A stretch of 64,000 nt of DNA from Anaerobaca sp035448545 (GTDB lineage: Bacteria; Planctomycetota; Phycisphaerae; Sedimentisphaerales; Anaerobacaceae). The notes beneath the pieces are model-generated. The model did not search any database and was not told where the DNA came from. It saw only the letters and a program-made list of their open reading frames with translations. The stretch lies in the NCBI GenBank assembly GCA_035448545.1, contig DAOTJE010000004.1, forward strand, positions 62,001 to 126,000. The letters run 5' to 3'. The translations under genes were made by a program, and so were the position numbers. The number at the start of each line of letters is the position of its first letter. Within the stretch, counting starts at the first letter, position 1. Below are positions 24,804 to 33,209 of the stretch, in pieces.

Positions 24804-25616
24804 TTACCCCAGCGAGGGTCTGCGCCAATCGCCGATGCCATCCCACCAGTAGGAGACGTAGTCCACAGCCTTGGTCTGCCCCCGCTGGTTTTTGCAGATG
24901 TCCATCGCCATGTCGCGCAGTTGTCGCATGCACATCAGGCCGCCCAATCGCCAAGCCTTGGCGCCGATATCCACGGCCTCCTGCTCGGCTTTTCGGAAGC
25001 CGGAGGCGTCGGTGGTCAGAAGCACGGCCAGTCGCTCAGCATGCGGCTGCAGCCGCTCCTGCCATCGCTGCCGTTCCTGCGCTTCGCGGGCGAAGGCTTC
25101 GGCCAGAACACGTTCCCGCCGCTCGCGACGGGCCCGCCGATCGGCCTCGATCCGGGCCAATCGCTCGGCTCGATGCTTGCGACTGGTCGGCAGCAGCATC
25201 TCGATCAGGCCGGCGGCCGGATCGAGAATCACCCAGACCGCAAAGGTCGTGCACAAGGTCCCCAGCGCCAATCCCACCAGGAAACGGCCGAGGTCCTGGA
25301 CGCCCCACATGCCCAGAATGCCCGCCAGCCCACCGAGAAGAGGGGCCGCCACATAGAGGCCCATATAGGAGTGAGTGCTCGTCAGAGGGTGTTCCAGCGC
25401 GATATGCTGCGTCCCGCCGACGCCGCGAAACAGAGCGAAAAGATAGAGACTGACCAGCAGAAAGACCGCCAGGACGGAATGACCGGACAGCGAGAAGATG
25501 AGCCACCAGTTGAATCCGGCCTCGTGAAGCGCCCGCACGACGATATAGCAAACGCAGAGCATGAACCAGATCATGCTGACCAGGTGCATCAGTTTCAGAA
25601 GCCGCCGTGCGGTCAT
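24804..25616 (-). CDS. Membrane protein of unknown function linked to polysaccharide export
   Basis: 270 residues. There are three to four TM segments in the first 135 residues (LVSMIWFMLCVCYIVVRAL, VLAVFLLVSLYLFALF, LYVAAPLLGGLAGILGMWGV, RFLVGLALGTLCTTFAVWVI). A strongly charged Arg/Glu coiled-coil stretch (about 143-190) and a small C-terminal cytoplasmic region follow. I do not recognise the family. It is the second gene of a two-gene unit with the Wza-like lipoprotein (51-base spacing), which suggests a role in the export machine or envelope. Confidence 0.65.
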   Translation of the reverse strand: MTARRLLKLMHLVSMIWFMLCVCYIVVRALHEAGFNWWLIFSLSGHSVLAVFLLVSLYLFALFRGVGGTQHIALEHPLTSTHSYMGLYVAAPLLGGLAGILGMWGVQDLGRFLVGLALGTLCTTFAVWVILDPAAGLIEMLLPTSRKHRAERLARIEADRRARRERRERVLAEAFAREAQERQRWQERLQPHAERLAVLLTTDASGFRKAEQEAVDIGAKAWRLGGLMCMRQLRDMAMDICKNQRGQTKAVDYVSYWWDGIGDWRRPSLG

Positions 25617-25667
25617 ACGTCTCTCTTGCGCGACACGTTGTGCTCGATAGCATCCTGCGATGCGCCG

Positions 25668-26435
25668 TCAGTAACGGCTGCCACCGTAGGGAGTGTACTC
25701 CCCGCCGCCGGAAGGCGGGTTCTGAATGAGGTACGCGCCGTAGAAGGCTCTCGCAATCGGGCTGATGAACTCCTCCAGCAGCAGACCGACCGAGGCCAGG
25801 ATCGTCGGTGGCACGTAGACAATGTCGCCTTCTTCCAGGAGCACGTTGTTCGTGGTGTCCCCTTCTTTGACGACCTTCACGTAGTCGATCTCGAAGATCA
25901 TCGGCCTCTTGTCTTCTGTGGCGGAGGGACGGATAACCTGAATCCGTTTCTCCCACGCCATGGCGTTCGGTTGCGCATCGGCCAGCGCCGTGACGAGGTT
26001 GTCCCGTCCGGTGTAGGTACGAGGGCCCGGGCGCATGACCTGCCCGACGACATAATAGACTTTGCTGGCGAAAGCGGCCACGCGAACATCAATCCGGTTG
26101 TCACCGGGCAGCGCGTACAACTCGGCCACCATCTCCTCCATAAGAGTGGCCACCTCCTTGGGCGTTTTGCCGGCCACCTCGATTTCACCAAGTTCCTTGA
26201 AGCTGATCTTGCCGTCCGGTCGAATGCGCTGGCGCTGCATGTCGATCGGGGGGATATCCGGGCAGTGAATCTCGACCTCGTCCGGCGGCTGGAGAACATA
26301 GTTCTCCGCGGTGACGTTGACTTCGTACGGCTTGACAAAGGCGCGGATGTCTTCGGGATTCGAAGAGAAGCATCCACCGATCGAACTGACGGCGAACAGA
26401 AGCGCAACGAGCCCAAGTGGTTTCAGGGGATTCAC
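25668..26435 (-). CDS. Wza-like polysaccharide export lipoprotein
   Basis: 255 residues. The lipoprotein signal ends in SSIGGC (Cys22). The Poly_export domain follows: VLQPPDEVEIHCPDIP, RIRPDGKISFKELGEIEVAG and EEMVAELYALPGDNRIDVRV. An SLBB-like segment, YYVVGQVMRPGPRTYTG, is next, with a final part containing EGDIVYVPPT. This family forms the outer-membrane channel for capsule/EPS. It is the natural partner of the Wzc-like protein at 12108, though encoded on the other strand 11 kb away. AAAGGAG precedes the start. A promoter is visible 90-120 bases upstream. Confidence 0.88.
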   Translation of the reverse strand: MNPLKPLGLVALLFAVSSIGGCFSSNPEDIRAFVKPYEVNVTAENYVLQPPDEVEIHCPDIPPIDMQRQRIRPDGKISFKELGEIEVAGKTPKEVATLMEEMVAELYALPGDNRIDVRVAAFASKVYYVVGQVMRPGPRTYTGRDNLVTALADAQPNAMAWEKRIQVIRPSATEDKRPMIFEIDYVKVVKEGDTTNNVLLEEGDIVYVPPTILASVGLLLEEFISPIARAFYGAYLIQNPPSGGGEYTPYGGSRY

Positions 26436-26524
26436 TCTGACTCTCCTTTATATCAAGATTATGGGACTCTGTTATAGTGCCCGGGCACCTATCCGCAATC
26501 CGATAGAGAAACCGGGCGCGAGAG

Positions 26525-26554
26525 CTTATAATCTTAGATCGTACTTTGGGTCAA
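26525..26554 (-). promoter_or_regulatory. Promoter for the export lipoprotein operon
   Basis: On the minus strand: TTGACC (26554-26549), an 18-base spacer and TATAAG (26530-26525), five of six matches in each. Predicted start near 26518 gives a leader of about 80 bases. A second, weaker pair (TTGCGG, 16 bases, TATAAC) lies nearer the gene. The divergent nrdJ gene begins 150 bases away. Confidence 0.55.
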
Positions 26555-26706
26555 GAATCTTGACAGAAATCCGTCGTTCGGGCCTGCAGAACGCACAAAA
26601 CCGCAGAAAGCGGTGGTAAGCCCCGGTTGGAAGGCGTATGGTGGATAACGCGTACGGTCAGTTGGCCGGTGCCGGGTAAAGCGGACAAGAGTGGAGGATG
26701 CGAACC

Positions 26707-28848
26707 ATGGCCCGCAGTGATCTTCCCAGGGGCGTGCGGAAACGGGACGGCCGCGTGGTGGCGTTCGATGAGTGCAAGATTCGGGACGCTGTCCGACGTG
26801 CAGCGCTCGAGGTCCTTCAGGACCGCAAACGAGCGGACGATGTAGCGGCCGACGTGACTCGGGTTGTCGTCAATCATCTGGCGCAGCGGCATGCCGGGGA
26901 CGTTCCCGGTATTGAGACGATCCAGGACGTCGTCGAGACGGTCCTGATGAGCGAGGGCCACAGCCGCATCGCCAAGGCGTACATCCTTTATCGGGAGAAC
27001 CGTTCCCAGATTCGCCTGGCGAAAGCGGCCTTCGGTTCGAGGGACGACCTCAAGCTGTCTGTCAACGCCATCGAGGTTCTCAAGAGACGATACCTGCTGA
27101 GGGACGAAGCCCGCCGCATCGTCGAGACCCCCGGCGAACTGTTCCGCCGGGTGGCCCACCACGTGGCGCAGGCCGAGGCGAACTACGGACCGCAATCGTC
27201 TGTCGACGAGGCCGAACAACGGTTCTGCGAGATGATGCGCAACCTGGAGTTCCTGCCCAATTCCCCGACCCTGATGAACGCCGGTACGCGTCTGGGACAA
27301 CTCTCCGCCTGCTTCGTTATTCCGATCGAAGATTCGATCGACGGAATCTTCCGGGCGCTGGGGGAGATGGCCCGCATTCACCAGACGGGCGGCGGCACCG
27401 GGTTCGCTTTCTCCCGGCTGCGCCCTCGGGGTGACATCGTCGCCTCGACACAGGGCCATGCATCCGGCCCCATCTCGTTTCTGAGCATCTTCGACAAGGC
27501 GACGGAGATCATCGTCCAGGGCGGCAAGCGACGGGGCGCCAACATGGGTATCCTGCGTTGTGACCATCCGGACATCGTCGAGTTCATCGAGGCGAAGAGC
27601 CGGCCGAGCGCTCTGGCGAATTTCAATCTGTCAGTCGGTGTCACGGACCGATTCATGCGGGCCGTGTTGAACGGGCGGACCTTTGCGTTGGTCAATCCCA
27701 GGACGGGCCGAGGTTCGCGACGAATCCGGGCGGACGTCCTGTTCGACATGATGGTCAACGCCGCCTGGCGGACAGGCGACCCGGGCCTGGTCTTTCTCGA
27801 CCACATCAACCGCGCCAATCCCACGCCGAAGCAGGGCCAGATCGAGGCGACGAACCCTTGCGGCGAAGTACCCCTTCTGCCGTACGAGAGCTGCATCCTC
27901 GGCTCGATCAACTTGGCCCGCATGGTCACTGAAAGCCGGGGCGGGAAGGCCGCTTCCGCAAGGGTCGACTGGGACAGGCTTCGGGACCGGGTCCGGTGGG
28001 GGGTGCGGTTTCTCGACGACGTGATCGATGTCAATCGTTACCCACTGGAATCGATCGCAGACGTGACGCGTGCGAATCGGAAGATCGGTCTCGGGGTGAT
28101 GGGGTTTGCGGACCTGCTGATACGGCTGGGGATCGCCTATGACTCGCCGCAGGCCGTCACCTTCGCACGCAAGCTCATGCGGTTCATTCACGTTGAATCG
28201 CTTGCTGCGTCGGAGCAGTTGGCGCTCTGCCGGGGACCGTTTCCGAGTCTCCGCGAGTCGATCCATGCCCGGAGGAACCGGGAGCTTCGCAATGCCACGG
28301 TCAACACGATTGCGCCGACGGGGACGATCAGCATCATCGCAGGCTGCTCCAGCGGCATCGAGCCGCTGTTCGCGATCAGCTTCGTCCGCCACGTCCTGTC
28401 GGGAACGCGCCTCTTCGAGACCAATCCGGAGTTTGAGAAGGTCGCCCGCGAGCGTGGCTTCTACCGTCGCGACATGCTGGCGGAGGTAACAAGGCGGGGC
28501 TCCCTGAAAAACATCAGGGGGATTCCGTCGGATGTGAAGAAGCTCTTCGTGACGACGTTCGACATTCCGGCGCGGCAACACCTGGAGATTCAGGCAGCGT
28601 TTCAGAGATACACCGACAACGCCGTATCGAAGACCGTCAATCTCCCTGCGGACGCGACCGTGGAGGACGTTCGCGAAATCTACCTGGCGGCCCACCGGCT
28701 CCGCTGCAAGGGTATTACGATCTACCGCTACGGCTCGAAATCCGAGCAGGTCCTCTCGATGGGGGAAGAAGCCGGCCGGATGAGCGACCTGGTGTCGGTC
28801 GAGGACGAGTACTCCGGCGGATGCCTCGGCGGACTCTGCGACTTCTGA
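26707..28848 (+). CDS. nrdJ: Class II (adenosylcobalamin-type) ribonucleotide reductase
   Basis: 713 residues from ATG 26707, which has GGAGG nine bases upstream (ATG 26698 would abut it). It reduces ribonucleotides to deoxyribonucleotides in the cytoplasm. An N-terminal ATP-cone (VRKRDGRVVAFDECKIRDAV) predicts allosteric control by dATP/ATP. The barrel has LNAGT-type FLPNSPTLMNAG, the redox Cys in GQLSACFVIP, the finger loop NPCGEVPLLPYESC and the phosphate-binding TVNTIAPTGTISIIAG. The C-terminal Cys pair for re-reduction is GGCLGGLCDF. No small-subunit gene is nearby, which supports class II. Length and loop NPCGE.PLLPYESC match B12-dependent enzymes. Confidence 0.9.
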   Translation: MARSDLPRGVRKRDGRVVAFDECKIRDAVRRAALEVLQDRKRADDVAADVTRVVVNHLAQRHAGDVPGIETIQDVVETVLMSEGHSRIAKAYILYRENRSQIRLAKAAFGSRDDLKLSVNAIEVLKRRYLLRDEARRIVETPGELFRRVAHHVAQAEANYGPQSSVDEAEQRFCEMMRNLEFLPNSPTLMNAGTRLGQLSACFVIPIEDSIDGIFRALGEMARIHQTGGGTGFAFSRLRPRGDIVASTQGHASGPISFLSIFDKATEIIVQGGKRRGANMGILRCDHPDIVEFIEAKSRPSALANFNLSVGVTDRFMRAVLNGRTFALVNPRTGRGSRRIRADVLFDMMVNAAWRTGDPGLVFLDHINRANPTPKQGQIEATNPCGEVPLLPYESCILGSINLARMVTESRGGKAASARVDWDRLRDRVRWGVRFLDDVIDVNRYPLESIADVTRANRKIGLGVMGFADLLIRLGIAYDSPQAVTFARKLMRFIHVESLAASEQLALCRGPFPSLRESIHARRNRELRNATVNTIAPTGTISIIAGCSSGIEPLFAISFVRHVLSGTRLFETNPEFEKVARERGFYRRDMLAEVTRRGSLKNIRGIPSDVKKLFVTTFDIPARQHLEIQAAFQRYTDNAVSKTVNLPADATVEDVREIYLAAHRLRCKGITIYRYGSKSEQVLSMGEEAGRMSDLVSVEDEYSGGCLGGLCDF

Positions 28849-28905
28849 CGCGGCTATACCCTTGGGGCGGCTGGCCAGCAGCGCAGGGATAGCGGTCGAT
28901 GGAGA

Positions 28906-30327
28906 CTATATCTCCGTGATGCGCAGATCAAGGATGACTGACGTCCTCTCGGTCACCTTGGCGCGGTCGCTGATGCGGAGGGGGCAGACCCAGAGGATCG
29001 TTTCGCCGTCTTCGATGACGAAGGTCCGCAACCGCAGGCTGTCCGGGACTCTGGCGGCGGTGAGAAACTTGCCGACCTTCTTCTCACGGTGCTGGCCCAG
29101 CGGGACGAACCGGTCTCCGGGGCGGCGCATCCGCGCCGTGAGAGGGGGCTTGATGGAATCAAAGTCCAATCGCTCGATGAACGGGTCCGTCTCATTTGTG
29201 ATCGCCGATGGTTCGATGCGCGTTGTGTCGAGGATCTGTGCATCGATGCGATACGGTCCGAATCGTGTGGTTCCGGGAATACGCAGTTCCACGGGGTCTG
29301 GCAGTGGTTGGCGTGGGCCGGGCAGTCTGCACAGAAGGACCGTGTTACGGTTGCGCTGCGCGAAAAAACCGTCAGGCAGACTTACCTTCCGCCCGGCAGG
29401 AACGCCTCCGGCGAGTCCCAGCAGGCTTCGGTAATGCCGACGCGTCAGATCGCGTTCGCCAAGTCCCAGCCTCGTCAGCATCTGTCTGAGGAGTTCGATG
29501 CGGACCGGTTCGGGCAGGCCCGCCAGCGCCGCCGCATCCACCCCGGCCTCCTCGCCACCGAAACTAACATATCGCGTTGCTGCCGTCCGGGCTTCCTCAG
29601 CCACCCGGGCGTGTAGTCTCCTGGCAGAAGCGGCGAGCGAGGCCAGTTCCTCGACCAGCGGACTGTCCGATACGGCCTGCAACGCCGGCAGCAGGCGATG
29701 GCGAATCCGGTTGCGGGTATAGATGCAGTCGGTGTTGGTGTGATCCTCCCGCCAGGAGAGGTCTCTCGATCGCAGGTACTCGACAATCTCGACGCGCGAG
29801 CAGTCCAGCAGGGGGCGGACAAGCGCCACTCCGTCAGCGGCTCGGCGCGACGGCCAGATCCCACCCAGACCACGCAAGCCGGTCCCTCGCTCGATCCGCT
29901 GCAGTACGGTCTCGGCATTGTCGTCCTTTTGGTGGCCTGTGGCGATGGCGGTGCAGTGGTGGGCACGGGCGATCTCAGCGAGGCTGTCCAGGCGGAGCTG
30001 TCTGGCGGCGGTCTCGATCGATAGATGATGCTCCCGCGCGTACCCCTTCACATCGATGGTTCCTGTGACAACGGGCAGGCCCAGTTCACGTGCCTGCCCG
30101 ATCACGAAGGCTTCGTCGCCGTCGCTGGCTGCCCCTCGGAGTTTGTGGTTGACGTGCGCACAGAGGAGCTCGACACCGATAGCCCCCTGCGAGGTCAATC
30201 TGTGCATGACATGCAAGAGGGCAATGGAGTCTGCCCCGCCGGAAACGGCCACCAGGACACGTCTGACACCTGCGAGCAGGGCATGATTCTGGACGAACTC
30301 CAGCGCTTTCTGCTCAAGCGGCTCCAT
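28906..30327 (-). CDS. tilS: tRNA(Ile)-lysidine synthase
   Basis: 473 residues. It attaches lysine to C34 of the CAU-anticodon isoleucine tRNA, changing codon reading from AUG to AUA. The PP-loop ATPase motif AVSGGADSIALLHVMHRL is near residues 26-44. CAHVNHKLRG, TAARQLRL and ATGHQKDDNAETVL are the standard TilS N-terminal motifs. The C-terminal substrate domain contains RRPGDRFVPLGQHREKKVGK. The gene converges on nrdJ with a 57-base gap and follows the TPR-lipoprotein gene, separated from it by a terminator hairpin. Confidence 0.92.
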   Translation of the reverse strand: MEPLEQKALEFVQNHALLAGVRRVLVAVSGGADSIALLHVMHRLTSQGAIGVELLCAHVNHKLRGAASDGDEAFVIGQARELGLPVVTGTIDVKGYAREHHLSIETAARQLRLDSLAEIARAHHCTAIATGHQKDDNAETVLQRIERGTGLRGLGGIWPSRRAADGVALVRPLLDCSRVEIVEYLRSRDLSWREDHTNTDCIYTRNRIRHRLLPALQAVSDSPLVEELASLAASARRLHARVAEEARTAATRYVSFGGEEAGVDAAALAGLPEPVRIELLRQMLTRLGLGERDLTRRHYRSLLGLAGGVPAGRKVSLPDGFFAQRNRNTVLLCRLPGPRQPLPDPVELRIPGTTRFGPYRIDAQILDTTRIEPSAITNETDPFIERLDFDSIKPPLTARMRRPGDRFVPLGQHREKKVGKFLTAARVPDSLRLRTFVIEDGETILWVCPLRISDRAKVTERTSVILDLRITEI

Positions 30328-30370
30328 AACCGCCCCTGACCCGACCGTCCAGGTCTGGCGCCGCCACTAA

Positions 30371-30400
30371 CGAAAAAGGGTCCGACATGATGTCGGACCC
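30371..30400 (-). terminator. Terminator of the TPR-lipoprotein gene
   Basis: GGGTCCGACA-TGA-TGTCGGACCC is a 10-bp perfect hairpin at 30378-30400. Read on the minus strand it is followed by CTTTTTCG. It lies between the lipoprotein gene and tilS, so tilS probably has its own promoter. Confidence 0.8.
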
Positions 30401-30437
30401 CGAGGCCATACTCTGGCAAGGAACCCGCCGAGCCGCA

Positions 30438-31229
30438 TTAGTTCTGCGAGCTGCTGAGCTCCTTGATCCGGCGTTCCCCGTACATCTTCCACTCATCGTA
30501 CCGATCCCCTTCCCGCAGGACAGCCTCCTGATAGACTTGCAGCGCCTCATCGCGCCGGTGCAGCTTCTTGTCGAGAAGCGAAGCGGCATAGAATCGCGCC
30601 GGATAGGGGGTGTCCGGGTCCCACTGATACGCCCGCTGGTAGTAGAGCAGAGCGATCTCATAGTCCTTGAAGTAGTCGTAGATTCCCGCCGCCCGGTACG
30701 CCGCGTCGTCGATCTTATCCGAATTCGGATACTGGCGGATCAACGAGTTGTATTTCGTCAGGGCCACGCGCAGCAGTTCCTCATCCTTGAGGATTCCGAT
30801 CGGTTCCGCCTGGCGCTGCGTCTCAACGGCGTCCAGATACAACTCATCCGCCGCCGGGATTCGGGTCGAAGCCTGGAGGTCGGGCGGCATGACCTGGGCG
30901 TCAATGATATACCGATACTGGGGCATCCGGTCGAGGGCCCGCAACTCTTCCTGAGCCCACTTGAGCTTGCGATTGTCCCCTACGACCGAGTAATGCGTAA
31001 CGAGCAATTCCAGACTGCGCCGGTAGGACCGCCGATGTGTCGCCACCTGTTCCACCAGGTCCACCTCGTCCGTAGAGCCCACCACTTGGTTTGCCTCCCC
31101 GGCGGGTGTGGGGCCCTCGTAGATGCTTCGCTGGGGCAGTCGGTGACTTAGACCACGATCCGTGGGGGTACATCCCGCGGCGACGACCAGCAAGAGCAGG
31201 GTAGTGGCAATGATAACGGTCCGTGTCAT
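30438..31229 (-). CDS. TPR-type lipoprotein, BamD-like
   Basis: 263 residues from ATG 31229, which has AAGGAG eight bases upstream (the frame continues upstream without protein-like content). The lipoprotein signal has TTLLLLVVAAGC with Cys20. The C-terminal half has TPR-like pairs: LRVALTKYNSLIRQYPNSDK, YDYFKDYEIALLYYQRAYQW and RRDEALQVYQEAV. Proteins of this shape resemble BamD/YbgF-type envelope lipoproteins, but the match is to the repeat type only. It has its own promoter and terminator, so it is a single-gene unit. Confidence 0.7.
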   Translation of the reverse strand: MTRTVIIATTLLLLVVAAGCTPTDRGLSHRLPQRSIYEGPTPAGEANQVVGSTDEVDLVEQVATHRRSYRRSLELLVTHYSVVGDNRKLKWAQEELRALDRMPQYRYIIDAQVMPPDLQASTRIPAADELYLDAVETQRQAEPIGILKDEELLRVALTKYNSLIRQYPNSDKIDDAAYRAAGIYDYFKDYEIALLYYQRAYQWDPDTPYPARFYAASLLDKKLHRRDEALQVYQEAVLREGDRYDEWKMYGERRIKELSSSQN

Positions 31230-31346
31230 CGGAGAGTCTCCTTTCAACTGACATTCGCCAAACTGCCGGTCCGGGGCGGGTCCTGTCGGACACATCGACG
31301 GTGCCGAGCCTTGCCCGCACCCTGACCTGAGCATGCCAAAGGCTAC

Positions 31347-31375
31347 AGTAGACCCCAAGTCACGGGTCTCGTCAA
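31347..31375 (-). promoter_or_regulatory. Putative promoter of the TPR-lipoprotein gene
   Basis: Minus-strand TTGACG (31375-31370), a 17-base spacer and TCTACT (31352-31347). The -35 is strong and the -10 weak. The implied leader is about 110 bases. Confidence 0.4.
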
Positions 31376-31529
31376 GAGCGAACGCGGAAAAACTGCCGTA
31401 TAGTCTGCTGGAAATTGCTGCCTGTTCACGCGGGTCTGTGATACCATTGCCCGTGCGTAAGGTGTTGCGTGTCCTATTCTTTCGTTCCGGCGGGATCGGC
31501 ACGGTGTCCCGCCAAGGAGAATCTCGGCA

Positions 31530-32522
31530 ATGCCGCTGTGGACAGAAGCGAAACTTCTGGAGACGGCTCGATCATTTCAGCCGGCCTGCGTTCTCCTGGC
31601 GGCGGCCGATCTGGATCTGTTCACCGTCCTGGACCGTCGGCCGGCGACCGCCGCGGCCCTGGCATCGACCCTGAATACCGATCTGCGAGCCACTACGATT
31701 CTGTTGGATGCCCTGGCGGCCCTGGACCTGCTTGAAAAGCGTGGCGACGTATATACGGTCCCGGGCGAAGTGGGGCGGTTGCTCTGTGAGGGTTCCCCTG
31801 CCAGTGTCCTGGCCGGCCTGCGTCATCAGGCCAACTGTCTGCGCCGCTGGGTCCAGCTTCCCAGGGTCGTCCGCGACGGCGGGCCCGCCCAACGGACGCC
31901 GAGCATACGCGGCCAGGCGGCTGACGTCGAGGCCTTCATCGGCGCCATGGATAATTTCAGCGTCGCTGCCGCTCCGACAGTGGTCAGCAAGCTGGGGCCT
32001 CCAACGTTCCAGCGGCTTCTGGATATCGGAGGTGCCTCCGGCACATGGACGATCGCCTTCCTGAGGGCGGTGCCCGAGGCGACGGCGGTCCTGTTGGACC
32101 TGCCCGAGGTCGTCCCCTTGGCGAAGCGGCGTCTGACGAGCGCCGGTCTGCTCGACCGGGTCACCCTCGTGGCCGCAGACTATAACACCGACGACCTGCC
32201 GGGTGGGGCTGATCTGGTGTGGCTCAGCGCCATCGCCCATCAGAACTCCCGCCCGCAGAATCGGGTCCTCTTCGCCAGGATCCACGGCGCCCTGACGCCG
32301 GGCGGGACGCTGGTCGTCCGCGACGTCGTTCTGGATCGGTCGCGCACAAAACCCCCCGCAGGGGCGTTGTTTGCCGTCAATATGCTGGTGGGGACCGAAG
32401 GGGGCAACTCCTACACGTTCGAGGAGCTCCGTGACGACCTGGCCGCCGCCGGCTTTGTCGAGATCGAGTTGCTCTGCCGGGACGACGGCATGAACTCCCT
32501 GATTCGAGCGGGGAAGTCCTGA
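31530..32522 (+). CDS. SAM-dependent O-methyltransferase (acetylserotonin OMT-like fold)
   Basis: 330 residues. The N-terminal dimerisation/winged-helix domain (1-90, with LAAADLDLFTVLDRRPATAA and LDALAALDLLEKRGDVYTV) precedes a Rossmann methyltransferase: LLDIGGASGTWTIAFL (motif I), VLLDLPEVVPLAKR, VTLVAADYNTDDLPGGADLV and LTPGGTLVVRD. This architecture is the plant/bacterial OMT family acting on small molecules such as quinones or phenols. The catalytic His is not obvious: the usual 'hDW' segment reads SAIAHQNSRPQN. AAGGAGA precedes the ATG. It is monocistronic as far as I can see; the substrate is unknown. Confidence 0.8.
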   Translation: MPLWTEAKLLETARSFQPACVLLAAADLDLFTVLDRRPATAAALASTLNTDLRATTILLDALAALDLLEKRGDVYTVPGEVGRLLCEGSPASVLAGLRHQANCLRRWVQLPRVVRDGGPAQRTPSIRGQAADVEAFIGAMDNFSVAAAPTVVSKLGPPTFQRLLDIGGASGTWTIAFLRAVPEATAVLLDLPEVVPLAKRRLTSAGLLDRVTLVAADYNTDDLPGGADLVWLSAIAHQNSRPQNRVLFARIHGALTPGGTLVVRDVVLDRSRTKPPAGALFAVNMLVGTEGGNSYTFEELRDDLAAAGFVEIELLCRDDGMNSLIRAGKS

Positions 32523-32700
32523 CCCTGCCCTTGCGTCTTCTGCTCGAAGTCAAACTCCACGTCAAGAGCGACGACCTCGAAACCCCGTCGGCATAACGCA
32601 AATCCTGTGTGTTCGCGAGGATAGCGTCGTTCCGTCGGTTGAGCAACGTCGGGTCGGACAGGCCGAGCGGAGCGGGCGACGGAATTCCGGAAGATTTTCC

Positions 32701-32756
32701 TTGAACACGAACCGCCAGAGTGTTATGGTTGTAATAGTTCTAATAGTACAAGTACT
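32701..32756 (+). promoter_or_regulatory. Promoter and candidate YtrA operator ahead of the ABC cassette
   Basis: TTGAAC (32701-32706), a 17-base spacer and TATGGT (32724-32729) form a moderate promoter. Just downstream, AGTAC-AA-GTACT (32745-32756) is an inverted repeat touching the ribosome site of the GntR-type gene. Its position between start of transcription and start codon fits autorepression, as is common for YtrA-type regulators. Confidence 0.45.
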
Positions 32757-32766
32757 GAGGTGGCCC

Positions 32767-33162
32767 ATGCAGTTCCGCATCGACAATGCGTCCGATCGGC
32801 CCGTGTATCTTCAGATCATCGACCAGGTCAAACGGGACATCGCCCTGGGCCGGCTCGCCCGGGACGAGAGGTTGCCGACGGTGCGCCAGTTGGCGCAGCA
32901 ACTGGCGATCAACCCCAACACGATCGCCAAGGCGTACCGCCAGCTCGAACAGGAGGGCATCATCGTCACCCGGGCCGGCGCCGGTGCCTTTGTGGCGAGC
33001 CTGGACAGCAATCTCAGCAAGGCGGTGCGCCGGCGGATCGTCTGCGAAGAGCTGGAACGGATCGTGGTCGAGGCGTTTCATATGCAGATCGACAAGGCGA
33101 CGTTGGTGGACTGGTTCCATCGGGCGATCGAGAAATTCAACTTGGCTTCGAAAGAGGGATAA
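32767..33162 (+). CDS. GntR-family regulator, YtrA subfamily
   Basis: 131 residues. The winged HTH occupies about 1-75: MQFRIDNASDRPVYLQIIDQ, LPTVRQLAQQLAINPNTIAK and AYRQLEQEGIIVTRAGAGAF. A short C-terminal helical region (VRRRIVCEELERIVVEAFHM) is typical of the YtrA group, which lacks a large effector domain. These repressors usually lie first in, and control, ABC-transporter operons. Here it heads an eight-gene ABC cassette. ATG 32767 has GAGGTGG upstream; earlier in-frame ATGs are in the promoter. Confidence 0.88.
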   Translation: MQFRIDNASDRPVYLQIIDQVKRDIALGRLARDERLPTVRQLAQQLAINPNTIAKAYRQLEQEGIIVTRAGAGAFVASLDSNLSKAVRRRIVCEELERIVVEAFHMQIDKATLVDWFHRAIEKFNLASKEG

Positions 33163-33209
33163 ACGAGGCTCCGGCCGTATCAAACGACTCCAGAAGGCAG
33201 GGGACGAGA

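Noticed and set aside
24270..26477. 735-codon + strand open frame
   Set aside because: It covers the opposite strand of the export lipoprotein and membrane-protein genes, is rich in Pro/Arg/His, has no family motif and overlaps the 3' half of the tagged-protein gene.
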